DNA of 64,000 bases. Source: Akkermansia sp. Its GTDB lineage: Bacteria; Verrucomicrobiota; Verrucomicrobiia; Verrucomicrobiales; Akkermansiaceae. The translations under genes were made by a program, and so were the position numbers. The stretch spans positions 1 to 64,000 of the forward strand of contig JAFZGW010000033.1 of assembly GCA_017555205.1 (NCBI GenBank), in the 5' to 3' direction. Within the stretch, counting starts at the first letter, position 1. The number at the start of each line of letters is the position of its first letter. Below the pieces are notes generated by a model. The model searched no databases, was not told where the DNA came from, and worked only from the letters and a program-made list of their open reading frames with translations. Positions 8,005 through 16,689 of the stretch are shown here, piece by piece.

Positions 8005-9594
8005 TCAGCTCTCCCCGGCTTTCTCTTCCGTGTTGCGTTTCTGCGCTAACAGGGAGGCCGCATCCCCCGTCTGAGGTTTGGGGTAAGCTATGCGATTATG
8101 GTTCATCGTGCGCAAAGTTGTGAAAAAGGATTCTTTCATGAGAGCAATCTCACCCAATGTCAACCCGCTTGATTGCAAGTGCCCATCAAGGATACGCCCC
8201 TTAAAAATCCCCTCAATCATGTTGCGAATATCATCCTCAGTCGGGTGATGAAGCGAGCGCGTAGCGCTCTCCACGGCATCCGCCATACTCACAATACCGG
8301 ACTCCCGGCTCTGCGGTATAGGACCGGGATAGGTGAAAATAGACTTATCCACCTCGTCCGGGCAGGTATCCGTCAAGCCATCATCAAACTTCTTCTTCGC
8401 CTCCTCATAATTATCCAGAGCCTTGCGATAGAAGAAATAGGCTGTAGTAGTACCGTGATGCTCACGTATAACATCGATAATACGCGGGTTAAGCTTGTGA
8501 GCAAGCGCCAACTGCACACCTTCCGTCACGTGCCCGGTAATAATGCGAGCACTGGCCTCGGGGGTAAGTTCCGCATGCGGAGACATCGTCTGGTCAACTA
8601 TATTCTCAGAAAAATACTGTGGGTTCTTAATCTTACCGACATCATGGTAAAGCCCACACACACCGGCGCGAGTTACATCCGCCCCCACAGCCTCGGCCGC
8701 AGCCTCAGCCAAACGCTGTACATACAAGCTATGGTGGAACGTGCCGGGCGCTGTAATTTGCAACTTTTTCAACAGAGGATGATTCATATCAGCCCATTCG
8801 AGCCATGTGATATGTGTAGAAATACCGAAAAGGCTTTCAAGCATAGGCATCACTCCGTTTACAATCACAGCCAACAGGAAGTTCACGCCTACTGTCATAA
8901 TACACAGCGTCAGCATACGAGCAGCATCCAGCTTCTCCAGCGACAAGCCGCTGTTGTCGCCATGCAGCGACACCAAAACCAGTGTTACAAGAAAGACCAA
9001 CAAACCGGTCTTAAACCCTGCATAAAGAATTTGTTGCCTTTTTTGAAGGTGACCACATATAGCGGCGGATACAACACCTGTGAGCAGGCTCAGCAAAACA
9101 TAGTCAGCAATAACTTGTGCAGAATATGATGCCGGGAAGAACATCACCCCAAACAGAGTGCAGCACAATGCCACATACACCCCCATGGAGCGATTTATCA
9201 GCACGGCAGTTACAGCAGGTGCCAGCATGTAAGGCATCACCAGCAACTTGTGCCAAGCTTCCACACCGGGTATAGCGGGCCACACGCTATTGATGAGGTA
9301 TATAATCGACATCTGCCCCAGTGTGACCAGCACACACAACAAAGCTCGGCCGGTGTTAAGCTCCCCTTTGCGGTGCCCCAATGTATAATAACCAGTAACC
9401 GCTATCGAGCAAAGAACAACCCAAACCATGCGGTAAACACTCAGCAACGGACTATCAGCCTGCGTATACACCAATGCGCACACCACTGCTACGCCCACTA
9501 CAGCCAGCAGTAGTAAATGTTGGGAAACTCGGCGCCCGGCATCCCCATCGGCTGCATTACGCCGGCGGAACAATGATGATATAAAACTTGCCAT
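8005..9594 (-). CDS. 7TM-HD phosphohydrolase, PgpH-like without the large extracytoplasmic domain
   Basis: About 529 aa. An N-terminal block of roughly seven membrane helices is followed by a cytoplasmic HD domain carrying HHSLYVQRLAEAA and LYHDVGKI (metal-binding His and His-Asp), then IREHHGTT and SMADAVESATRSL. This is the domain pair of the 7TMR-HD family, whose characterised member PgpH degrades c-di-AMP. Here the long extracytoplasmic part is missing, which explains the short length. Start: the longest frame begins at 9615, but a perfect TTGACA-17-TATAAT promoter overlaps that ATG, so the next in-frame ATG at 9594 is preferred. It is co-transcribed with the BASS transporter. The nucleotide substrate is inferred from family only. 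Confidence 0.83.
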   Translation of the reverse strand: MASFISSLFRRRNAADGDAGRRVSQHLLLLAVVGVAVVCALVYTQADSPLLSVYRMVWVVLCSIAVTGYYTLGHRKGELNTGRALLCVLVTLGQMSIIYLINSVWPAIPGVEAWHKLLVMPYMLAPAVTAVLINRSMGVYVALCCTLFGVMFFPASYSAQVIADYVLLSLLTGVVSAAICGHLQKRQQILYAGFKTGLLVFLVTLVLVSLHGDNSGLSLEKLDAARMLTLCIMTVGVNFLLAVIVNGVMPMLESLFGISTHITWLEWADMNHPLLKKLQITAPGTFHHSLYVQRLAEAAAEAVGADVTRAGVCGLYHDVGKIKNPQYFSENIVDQTMSPHAELTPEASARIITGHVTEGVQLALAHKLNPRIIDVIREHHGTTTAYFFYRKALDNYEEAKKKFDDGLTDTCPDEVDKSIFTYPGPIPQSRESGIVSMADAVESATRSLHHPTEDDIRNMIEGIFKGRILDGHLQSSGLTLGEIALMKESFFTTLRTMNHNRIAYPKPQTGDAASLLAQKRNTEEKAGES

Positions 9595-9613
9595 ACTTCG
9601 TTCGTTGTCGCTC

Positions 9614-9642
9614 ATTATACATACCGGGATTCACTTTGTCAA
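9614..9642 (-). promoter_or_regulatory. Consensus promoter of the HD-phosphohydrolase operon
   Basis: On the minus strand: TTGACA (9637-9642), 17-nt spacer, TATAAT (9614-9619), all consensus positions matched. The -10 overlaps the first ATG of the longest frame (9613-9615), so translation probably starts at 9594. Confidence 0.8.
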
Positions 9643-9741
9643 GTTCACTCTCGGGTTGAAACACGTAAATCAAAAACAACAAAATGACTCATTTTCGACT
9701 TGACAAGCAGTGCGTTTTTTTGTCTTTCTATAGATAGGCAA

Positions 9742-9763
9742 GGCGCTCCGCGCGGAGTGCGCC
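9742..9763. repeat. GC-rich hairpin upstream of topoisomerase III
   Basis: GGCGCTCC, a GCGC loop and GGAGTGCGCC form a stem with a 2-nt bulge, 36 nt before the topoisomerase start. A TTGACA lies at 9700-9705, but no -10 stands at a good distance from it, so the promoter of this gene is not resolved. The hairpin may sit in the mRNA leader. Confidence 0.3.
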
Positions 9764-9798
9764 GATAGTTTTCAGATTTCACACGGATACAGTTCAGC

Positions 9799-12663
9799 AT
9801 GGCAAAAACGCTCATCATCGCAGAGAAACCCAGTGTTGCAGGAGACCTCGCCCGAGTGCTTGGAAAGCAAACCGGCAAGTTCCGCAAAGATGACAGCACC
9901 GGCAGCTATGTCAACGACTCGCTCATCATAACCTCAGCCGTGGGTCATTTGGTCGAGCAAAAGAAACCCCAGACCGAGGATGGCAAAAGCCTGCCATGGA
10001 AAATGGAGTATCTTCCGGTCATGCCGGCCAGCATGGAGCTGGAACCAATTACGAAATCAGCAGATCGCCTGAAGAAAGTTCTCAAACATGCTCGCAGTAA
10101 GGAAGTAGTCGCACTCGTGAACGCATGCGATGCCGGCCGCGAAGGTGAGCTGATATTCCGCAACATCATCCGCTACGGTAAAATAAAGAAACCTATCAGC
10201 CGACTGTGGATGCAGAGCATGACGGATGATGCGATACTCGAGGCTTGGGCTACGCTGAAGAGCGATGCCGACATGACAAATTTGGCGGATGCGGCAGTAT
10301 GCCGTTCAGAAAGTGACTGGCTGGTTGGCCTGAACAGCACCCGTGCACTTACCGTGTTGCAATCAGCAGCCGGTGGATTCAACATCACCCCGACCGGGCG
10401 AGTACAAACTCCCACTCTGGCTCTGCTGACTGCACGCCAGAAAGAGATACTCGCCTTCCAACCCGAGACCTATTACGAAGTACGAGCCACCTTCAAGGCA
10501 CAAGCCGGTCAATACGAAGGGCGTTGGTTCGACCCGGAGTGGAAGAAAGACGAAAACAACCCGCAGCGTACCCGCGAACGCTTGTGGGATGCCGAAACAG
10601 CAACGGCAATAGCCCAACGCTGCGAGGGACGTACGGCGGAGGTAAAAGAGGTCAAAAAGCCGGTCTCGATGCCTCCCCCCCTGCTCTTCGATTTAACGTC
10701 TCTGCAAAAGGAAGCAAGCAACCGCTATGGATTCTCGGCCAGCCGCACATTGCAGATTGCGCAGGAATGCTACGAAAAGCATAAGGTACTTACCTACCCG
10801 CGAACCGACTCCAAATACCTGCCTGACGATTACCTGAAAATCGCCACCCGGACAGTAGCAGCCATCGGTGAAAATCTGCCGAACCTTGCCCCCTTCGCAA
10901 CGGATATTCTCGACAATCATCGAGTGCGCCCCAGCAAGCGAGTATTCGACAGCAGCAAGGTGAGCGACCACTTTGCCATTATTCCCACCGGTAAGTTCAC
11001 CGCTTTGAGCGGCGATGCCGCTAAAATTTTCAATTTGGTTGTACAAAGATTTCTGGGTGTATTCCTGCCGAACGCAGAATACGAAGACACCGATCGCACC
11101 AGTATAGTGAAGAGCCCCGGCGCGAAAGACCACTTCCACACCCACGGCAGAGTACTGCTCAAGGCCGGTTGGAAAGCGCTATACAACAGCCCGGAGCGCA
11201 AGAAGAAGGACGAGCTCTGCCCGGTAGAACCGGGTGAAAACGTACTGACAGTAAAGGCTGTTGCCAACGAGGACCAAACCAAGCCACCGGCACCGTATAC
11301 AGAAGCCACCCTGCTCACAGCAATGGAAACGGCAGGCAAACTCGTGGAAGACGAAGAGCTGGCATACGCCATGAAAGAGCGTGGTTTGGGCACGCCTGCC
11401 ACACGGGCAGCTATCATTGAAGGGCTACTTACTCAGGAATATATAGCCCGAGACGGCAAAGATTTAGTTGCCACGCGCCGTGGTATCGACCTCATCGACC
11501 TTTTAAGCAAAATCGGCTTAAGCACCCTCTCCAGCCCGGAACTTACCGGCGAATGGGAGTACAGGCTCAAGCTCATGGAAAGCGGCAAGCTCGACAGAAC
11601 GGCCTTCATGAAAGATATCCGAACCTATACGGCGGATATCGTTACAGCCGTGCGCGATTATATGCAGAACGGCAAGAACGCCGATTTAGTCATCCCTTGC
11701 CCGGCCTGCGGTACAAGCCCGCTCAACAGCCGAGTAGATGCCGTATCCTGCTCTGCCTGCAAGTTCCGCCTACGCCGCGTGCACGCCGGGCTTAACCTGC
11801 CGGATGACGTACTGGCCGAACTTATCACCACACGCAGTCTTCCGGTCATGGATGGCTTCCGCTCCAAGTTCGGTAAACCCTTCAAGGCCGGACTGCGCCT
11901 TACAGCCCCGGAAAAGGAAGGTGGCGCATGGAAAGCCGAGTTCTATTTTGACGATGATAAAGCCGACAGCAACAGCACGCCTACCGCACAAATTAGCTTG
12001 GGCAAGGTAACTGTAAAAGACCAGGGCGAACTGGAACTCACGGAAAACGATAAACAATGGAGCGTACCTGACTTCTGCCAAACCGGCAACAAAACCGGCT
12101 TCACCATGTCCAAAACCATCCTCGGTAAGGAAATGAATGAAGAACAGCTGCGCCATGTGTTGGCTGAGGGTAAGAGCGAACTCATCACCGGTTTCATTTC
12201 TCAGCGCACCAATCGCGCGTTCGATGCCTACCTTGTGCTGGATGTTCGCAAGGGCACTGTAGGCTTCGAATTCCCCCCGCGGGAACCCCGCAAGAAAGAT
12301 AGCAAGAGCAATGCCGACAGCAAGTTCACAGCGGCAGATGCAACGGCACAAGACCTCAGCAAGGCCACACGCCACGGTGCCATCAAAGTTAAAGGCAAGG
12401 GAGAGCACGAATTGCTCGAAACCCCCGAAGCTTGGCATGTAGATGGATTAACCTACGGCAAAAACCGTAAACCGTTGGTCATTCCTCACACCATGTGCGG
12501 AATTGAGCTGACGGCCGACGTTGTTGCAAGGCTTCTGACCAAGGGCAAAACGGAGCTTATAAAGGATTTTGTAAGTCACAAGAGTGGCAAAAAATTCGAT
12601 GCTTACCTCGTCTTTACCCCAACTACGGGGCGCATCACATACGAATTCCCTCCGCGTAAGTAA
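9799..12663 (+). CDS. topB: DNA topoisomerase III (type IA) with extended C-terminal repeats
   Basis: Single-strand passage topoisomerase, 954 aa against about 650 for E. coli TopB. The Toprim part starts at residue 3 (TLIIAEKPSVAGDLA) and has the acidic NACDAGREGELIF. The active-site motif LTYPRTDS places the catalytic tyrosine at Y333. Around residue 634 a CPAC...CSAC cysteine set forms one zinc ribbon. After it come three copies of a roughly 90-residue unit, two ending VSH/SQR...FDAYLV.....G.I/V.[FY]EFPPR (topoisomerase C-terminal repeat). These probably bind DNA. Monocistronic. The subfamily (TopB/TraE-like rather than TopA) is set by the N-terminus. Confidence 0.93.
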   Translation: MAKTLIIAEKPSVAGDLARVLGKQTGKFRKDDSTGSYVNDSLIITSAVGHLVEQKKPQTEDGKSLPWKMEYLPVMPASMELEPITKSADRLKKVLKHARSKEVVALVNACDAGREGELIFRNIIRYGKIKKPISRLWMQSMTDDAILEAWATLKSDADMTNLADAAVCRSESDWLVGLNSTRALTVLQSAAGGFNITPTGRVQTPTLALLTARQKEILAFQPETYYEVRATFKAQAGQYEGRWFDPEWKKDENNPQRTRERLWDAETATAIAQRCEGRTAEVKEVKKPVSMPPPLLFDLTSLQKEASNRYGFSASRTLQIAQECYEKHKVLTYPRTDSKYLPDDYLKIATRTVAAIGENLPNLAPFATDILDNHRVRPSKRVFDSSKVSDHFAIIPTGKFTALSGDAAKIFNLVVQRFLGVFLPNAEYEDTDRTSIVKSPGAKDHFHTHGRVLLKAGWKALYNSPERKKKDELCPVEPGENVLTVKAVANEDQTKPPAPYTEATLLTAMETAGKLVEDEELAYAMKERGLGTPATRAAIIEGLLTQEYIARDGKDLVATRRGIDLIDLLSKIGLSTLSSPELTGEWEYRLKLMESGKLDRTAFMKDIRTYTADIVTAVRDYMQNGKNADLVIPCPACGTSPLNSRVDAVSCSACKFRLRRVHAGLNLPDDVLAELITTRSLPVMDGFRSKFGKPFKAGLRLTAPEKEGGAWKAEFYFDDDKADSNSTPTAQISLGKVTVKDQGELELTENDKQWSVPDFCQTGNKTGFTMSKTILGKEMNEEQLRHVLAEGKSELITGFISQRTNRAFDAYLVLDVRKGTVGFEFPPREPRKKDSKSNADSKFTAADATAQDLSKATRHGAIKVKGKGEHELLETPEAWHVDGLTYGKNRKPLVIPHTMCGIELTADVVARLLTKGKTELIKDFVSHKSGKKFDAYLVFTPTTGRITYEFPPRK

Positions 12664-12687
12664 TATCTTCGGTATCAGGAACAATTC

Positions 12688-12731
12688 AGCGCCCCGCACT
12701 CGTTCTCGATTGTCCGGGGCGCTTCCGTTTT
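12688..12731. terminator. Shared terminator between topB and the ABC-F gene
   Basis: AGCGCCCCG (12688-12696) pairs with CGGGGCGCT (12715-12723), followed by TCCGTTTTA on the plus side. It lies between two convergent genes and can serve both, best for topB. Confidence 0.65.
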
Positions 12732-12735
12732 ACAA

Positions 12736-14730
12736 TTACTCCGCACCTGCGAGCTCAGCTTCCACTCGCTCAATTTCAAGCGAAAGCTCCTCCCATCGGG
12801 AATAAAGAGATTCGGATTCATTTTCCAAAAGCTGGTAGCGCTGGGTAAGCTCCATCAGCTTTTGGTTATCGCTCATATTTTCCGGTTTTTCGAGCTCAGC
12901 AGAGATTGCGGTTTTGGCATCATCCTTTTCAGCGATAGCGAGTTCGACCTGCTCCATCTCGACCTGCAGGGGCTTAAGGAGACGAGCGCGACGTTCGCGC
13001 TCCATAGCACGAGCACGGCGAGCTTCTTTCTTGTTTGCTATACCGGCAGCGGCATCAACAACTGCCCCGCTTGCAGAATGAGTAGGCGCAGCAGCTGCCA
13101 TTTCCTTCAGGCGGCGTTCCTCCGCCTCAACCGTTTCAATGTACTGCGACACATTGCCATGAAACAGGCGGGGCGCATGTCCCAAGCGGAACTCCAATAC
13201 CTTGTTGACAATAGGATCCAAAAATTGACGATTGTGCGAGACAATACAATACGAACCGGGGTACTCCGCCAATGCTGCCTGCAAAACATCCTGACTCTGG
13301 AAATCAAGGTGGTTGGTCGGCTCGTCCATAATCAGGAAATTCGCAGGCTTCAGCAACATGCACACCAAGGCCACTCGCGAGCGCTCACCACCGCTGAGCA
13401 CACTAATTTTCTTAAATACATCATCCCCGCGGAAAAGGAAGCAACCGAGGATATTGCGCACCAAGGGACGCGTTTCACGACTGGCGGCAGCCTCCACACA
13501 CTCCAACACAGTCTGCTCATTGTTAAGCACATCGGCATGAGTTTGCGAGAAAAACGCCACTTGCGTGTGGTGCCCAAAGGAAAACTTACCGTTATCCGGA
13601 TTTTCAGTTCCGGAAATAATACGAGTAAAGGTAGATTTACCGGAGCCGTTCACCCCGACAATGGCTATACGATCGCCCTTATCCATGCGGAAGTCGTAAC
13701 CCTCCAGCAGGCGAATGGGGCCGTATGACTTGCAAACCTTTTCCAACTGCACCACGGTATTACCACCGGGCGGGGGCGGCGGGAAATGAAAACTCATCAC
13801 AGCATCATCATCCTCCACCTCAATTATCTCGATTTTTTCGAGCTGTTTTATTCGGCTCTGAGCCTGACTGGCCTTGGTAGCCTTTGCGCGGAATCGGTCA
13901 ATGAACGCCTGAGTCTTTGCAATTTCGCGCTGCTGAGCTTTAGCTTGGCGTAGCAGGATTTCCTTTCGCGCTTTGCTCTCTTTCAGGTAAAAAGAGAAAT
14001 TACCGGAATATTCTTCGGCTCTACCGTGGTGGAACGCAATGGTACGAGTGACCAAATTATCGAGCAACGCTACATCGTGGCTGATAATGCAAATGGCACC
14101 ACGATAGTTACGCAGATTTTGTTCCAACCATCGTTGGCTTTGAATGTCAAGGTGATTGGTAGGTTCGTCCAGCAACAAGACTTCCGGTTCCTGCAACAAA
14201 AGACGAGCAAGAGCTATACGCATTTGCCAACCACCGGAAAACTCGCCGCAGTCGCGAGTAAAATCGGCATCAGCAAATCCGAGCCCACGCAATATTGATT
14301 CGGTACGGGGGCGCAATGAGGCTGCATCGCGGTCTTGCAAAATAAGCTCCAAGCGCCCGATTTCTTCTAACGTATCACGATATTCGGCACTATCAGCCGG
14401 CAAATGTTGCAAATCGGCGGATAATTCATCTACAGTCTGTTGCAGCTCTACGATATTACCGACCGAACCCAGCACCTCATCTAGCAAGGGACGCCCGGAA
14501 ATGTGAATACCGTCCTGCGGAAGATAACCTACATGAGTGTGCTTTGGCTGCAACACTTTACCGTGGTCAGGCTCCTGCACACCCACGATACACTTCATGA
14601 GGGTGGACTTACCGGCTCCGTTCTGCCCGGCAAAGGCGATACGCTCCCCACGTTCTACAACGAAGGAGAGCGAATCGAACAATACGCGGGGACCGAACTC
14701 GATGTGCAGGTCCTGTACGGCGAAAACCAT
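12736..14730 (-). CDS. ABC-F family ATPase (ribosome-associated translation factor)
   Basis: 664 aa, soluble, two ABC domains and no membrane part. First domain: Walker A GQNGAGKST, signature SGGWQ, Walker B LLLDEPTNHLD. Second: GVNGSGKST, SGGERSR, LIMDEPTNHLD. Between them is the charged linker helix (residues about 235-310) that ABC-F proteins insert towards the ribosomal P site. The last 110 residues form a coiled coil rich in Glu, Lys and Arg. The closest named groups are the Uup/YheS-like housekeeping ABC-F proteins. Nothing indicates an antibiotic-resistance subtype. Its ATG overlaps the cyclophilin stop by one base (TAATG), so translation is coupled. Confidence 0.9.
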   Translation of the reverse strand: MVFAVQDLHIEFGPRVLFDSLSFVVERGERIAFAGQNGAGKSTLMKCIVGVQEPDHGKVLQPKHTHVGYLPQDGIHISGRPLLDEVLGSVGNIVELQQTVDELSADLQHLPADSAEYRDTLEEIGRLELILQDRDAASLRPRTESILRGLGFADADFTRDCGEFSGGWQMRIALARLLLQEPEVLLLDEPTNHLDIQSQRWLEQNLRNYRGAICIISHDVALLDNLVTRTIAFHHGRAEEYSGNFSFYLKESKARKEILLRQAKAQQREIAKTQAFIDRFRAKATKASQAQSRIKQLEKIEIIEVEDDDAVMSFHFPPPPPGGNTVVQLEKVCKSYGPIRLLEGYDFRMDKGDRIAIVGVNGSGKSTFTRIISGTENPDNGKFSFGHHTQVAFFSQTHADVLNNEQTVLECVEAAASRETRPLVRNILGCFLFRGDDVFKKISVLSGGERSRVALVCMLLKPANFLIMDEPTNHLDFQSQDVLQAALAEYPGSYCIVSHNRQFLDPIVNKVLEFRLGHAPRLFHGNVSQYIETVEAEERRLKEMAAAAPTHSASGAVVDAAAGIANKKEARRARAMERERRARLLKPLQVEMEQVELAIAEKDDAKTAISAELEKPENMSDNQKLMELTQRYQLLENESESLYSRWEELSLEIERVEAELAGAE

Positions 14731-15254
14731 TATTTTCCGAGCTTGCTGTTCCAGCGAGCGATGTTAGCGGACTGCTCTTCGAAAAGATCAGCGCAATCGT
14801 CGTGAATTACGATATCAAGAATCTTGTCACCTTGGCGCACAGAATCAACTACCTTCTGGTCTTCGGGGGCGCAAACTTCACCGAAAATAGTGTGCTTACC
14901 GTTAAGCCAATCGGTGGGCACATGGGTAATGAAGAACTGGGAGCCATTGGTTCCTTGGCCGGTCCAAGTCTTACCAGCATTGGCCATGGCAAGCAAACCG
15001 GGGCGATTGAACTTCAAATCAGGACGGCACTCATCATCAAACTTATAGCCGGGGCCACCGCAGCCAGTACCCTCAGGGCAACCGCCCTGAATCATGAAAT
15101 CAGCAATCACGCGGTGGAAAGTCAGCCCCTTATAGAAACCGCGAGCGGCCAAGTTCAGGAAACTGGCTGCGGTCATGGGAGTCTTGGAGGCGAAAACTGT
15201 CAGGTTGATATCCCCGCAGCTGGTCTTTATGGTGATTTTCTTGTCTGTTGCCAT
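14730..15254 (-). CDS. Cyclophilin-type peptidyl-prolyl cis-trans isomerase
   Basis: 174 aa, cytoplasmic (no signal peptide). Catalyses proline isomerisation during folding. It has the cyclophilin motifs FHRVIADFMIQGG (catalytic Arg), GTGCGGPGYKFDDE and GSQFFITH. The longest frame extends 38 codons further upstream, but that extension has no family similarity. A promoter whose -10 ends 6 nt before the ATG at 15254 fixes this start and predicts a leaderless mRNA. It is followed by the ABC-F gene with a one-base TAATG overlap. Confidence 0.93.
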   Translation of the reverse strand: MATDKKITIKTSCGDINLTVFASKTPMTAASFLNLAARGFYKGLTFHRVIADFMIQGGCPEGTGCGGPGYKFDDECRPDLKFNRPGLLAMANAGKTWTGQGTNGSQFFITHVPTDWLNGKHTIFGEVCAPEDQKVVDSVRQGDKILDIVIHDDCADLFEEQSANIARWNSKLGK

Positions 15255-15260
15255 GCGCGC

Positions 15261-15289
15261 ACCATACCAATCTATCGCCCACATTGCAA
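15261..15289 (-). promoter_or_regulatory. Promoter of the cyclophilin/ABC-F operon
   Basis: Minus strand: TTGCAA (15284-15289), 17 nt, TATGGT (15261-15266). Only six bases separate the -10 from the ATG at 15254, so transcription would begin at or next to the start codon. Confidence 0.65.
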
Positions 15290-15353
15290 GCCCTGAACGT
15301 GACATATCGCAGCAAAAGAAGCCCCGGACATACATAACTAACGCACTTTTGAC

Positions 15354-15383
15354 TTGCCAACAGTTCAATTACTGACCTATAAT
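15354..15383 (+). promoter_or_regulatory. Promoter of the thioredoxin-fold protein/hrpB operon
   Basis: TTGCCA (15354-15359), 18 nt, TATAAT (15378-15383). The ATG at 15391 is 7 nt downstream of the -10, again predicting a leaderless or one-base-leader mRNA. Confidence 0.7.
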
Positions 15384-15390
15384 ATGAGCC

Positions 15391-16689
15391 ATGAAGAAAA
15401 CCGCACTACTAGCCGCATTCACCCTACTGAGCACCGCCATAGCCGGTGCCTCGGAACCCGCCATGCGAGCAGCCCTCACACGATGGGAACAACAAATGAC
15501 GGAATATCATGCAGCTCAAAAAGTAGCTAAAACAGAGGAGCAGCGGGCAGCAGTGCGTGTACCCGACGGCAAAGATATTGCCGCCGAACTATGGCAAAGC
15601 GTGTGCCGCAAAGTCGGCGAACGCCAAGAGTTGGTGCGTCCCACGGCCGAAGAGCGCATGCACGGAGCCACCGATGAGCACAAGACAGTTCCGGTCTACG
15701 AGTTTGATCAACCCTGGGCAGCCCCGGCGGTAGTGTGGTTCCTGAACCACCCCCAAGCCTTTGCTGAAATCTTTAAGAACAAGCAACGCCGTATTTCATA
15801 CTATGCCAATGCCCTGCTGGAAAGTGTTAACCGCACACACTATTCCAGCCCGATTATAGGTAATGCCTGTGCAAAATTGTCTGAAAGTCAGAGTGTGCGG
15901 GTATACGAACTGCTACAAAAAATATACACCCGAAACAATGATTTAACATCGCGGGCAAATGCTGCTATGGCCATGTGTATCATGCTCAGCAACCCCGCAA
16001 TTCAAGGAGCCGAAGGTAGCGCAGGCATGGCTCGCAGTAAACAGCTCTATTTCCTGAAACAAGCCGTAAGTGCCAGCCCGGAAAATGCCATGTTCGGCAA
16101 TCGCAGCCTTAGCGAAACGGCTCTCGAAATGGCCTACATCCTGAGAAATCTCAGCGTGGGGTCAATCCCGCCCCAGCTCCATGTGACCGGCACAGACGCT
16201 AAACCAGCCACATTTCCGGTGCCAGGCAAACCCAATCTACTTTTCTTCTGGTCTCCGGCGGAACAAGTGGGGCTGAATATCGTCAGTCGTCAGCACCAAT
16301 TGGCAGAGCAATTCCCCGGGCTTATCTTCTGCCCCATTACTGTGCACAACCCGAACCATAAAGAGTGGCTAGCCGAACTCAACCGGCTTAACATTGTGGC
16401 AAACTGTTACATGGACACACCCGAGAACAGTAATGGCCGCGCCTATCGAGTAGCCCAGTTGCCCACAGCCGTACTGGTTGGTCCCGACAGTCGTATTCTC
16501 TTTATCGGGTATCCCGGCCTCCCCCTGCAAACCGCGCTCAACACACTCTTTGCCGAGCAAAAATCTCAGACTCCCAAAGTTATCATCCGAAGCGAAGCTC
16601 CCAATATTCAACCCGGCTCACAGCCTACGGATTCGACGTCCGGCTCCAATGAAGCCCCCGCCTTGCGCGACATGCCCGACGAATTCTGA
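15391..16689 (+). CDS. Secreted protein with C-terminal thioredoxin-like fold lacking CXXC
   Basis: 432 aa with a clear signal peptide (MKKTALLAAFTLLSTAIAGA). The N-terminal 270 residues are helical and unassigned. From about residue 275 a thioredoxin-like pattern appears: FPVPGKPNLLFFWSPAEQ, then a helix, LIFCPITV, and the cis-Pro region VAQLPTAVLVGPDSRILFIGY. The redox pair is replaced by WSPAEQ, so it is not an oxidoreductase of the usual kind and may be a binding or structural domain. The tail is polar and proline-rich. The stop overlaps the hrpB start (TGATG), linking the two in expression although one product is exported and the other is a cytoplasmic helicase. Confidence 0.8.
   Translation: MKKTALLAAFTLLSTAIAGASEPAMRAALTRWEQQMTEYHAAQKVAKTEEQRAAVRVPDGKDIAAELWQSVCRKVGERQELVRPTAEERMHGATDEHKTVPVYEFDQPWAAPAVVWFLNHPQAFAEIFKNKQRRISYYANALLESVNRTHYSSPIIGNACAKLSESQSVRVYELLQKIYTRNNDLTSRANAAMAMCIMLSNPAIQGAEGSAGMARSKQLYFLKQAVSASPENAMFGNRSLSETALEMAYILRNLSVGSIPPQLHVTGTDAKPATFPVPGKPNLLFFWSPAEQVGLNIVSRQHQLAEQFPGLIFCPITVHNPNHKEWLAELNRLNIVANCYMDTPENSNGRAYRVAQLPTAVLVGPDSRILFIGYPGLPLQTALNTLFAEQKSQTPKVIIRSEAPNIQPGSQPTDSTSGSNEAPALRDMPDEF

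Noticed and set aside
8173..9129. A 318-codon plus-strand frame
   Set aside because: Antisense of the HD-domain phosphohydrolase; His/Gln/Thr-rich composition typical of shadow translation.
9700..9705. A perfect TTGACA upstream of topB
   Set aside because: The nearest TATAGA is 23 nt away, too far for a normal sigma-70 promoter, so it was not annotated.
12862..13728. A 288-codon plus-strand frame
   Set aside because: Antisense of the ABC-F gene, whose Walker and signature motifs are unambiguous.
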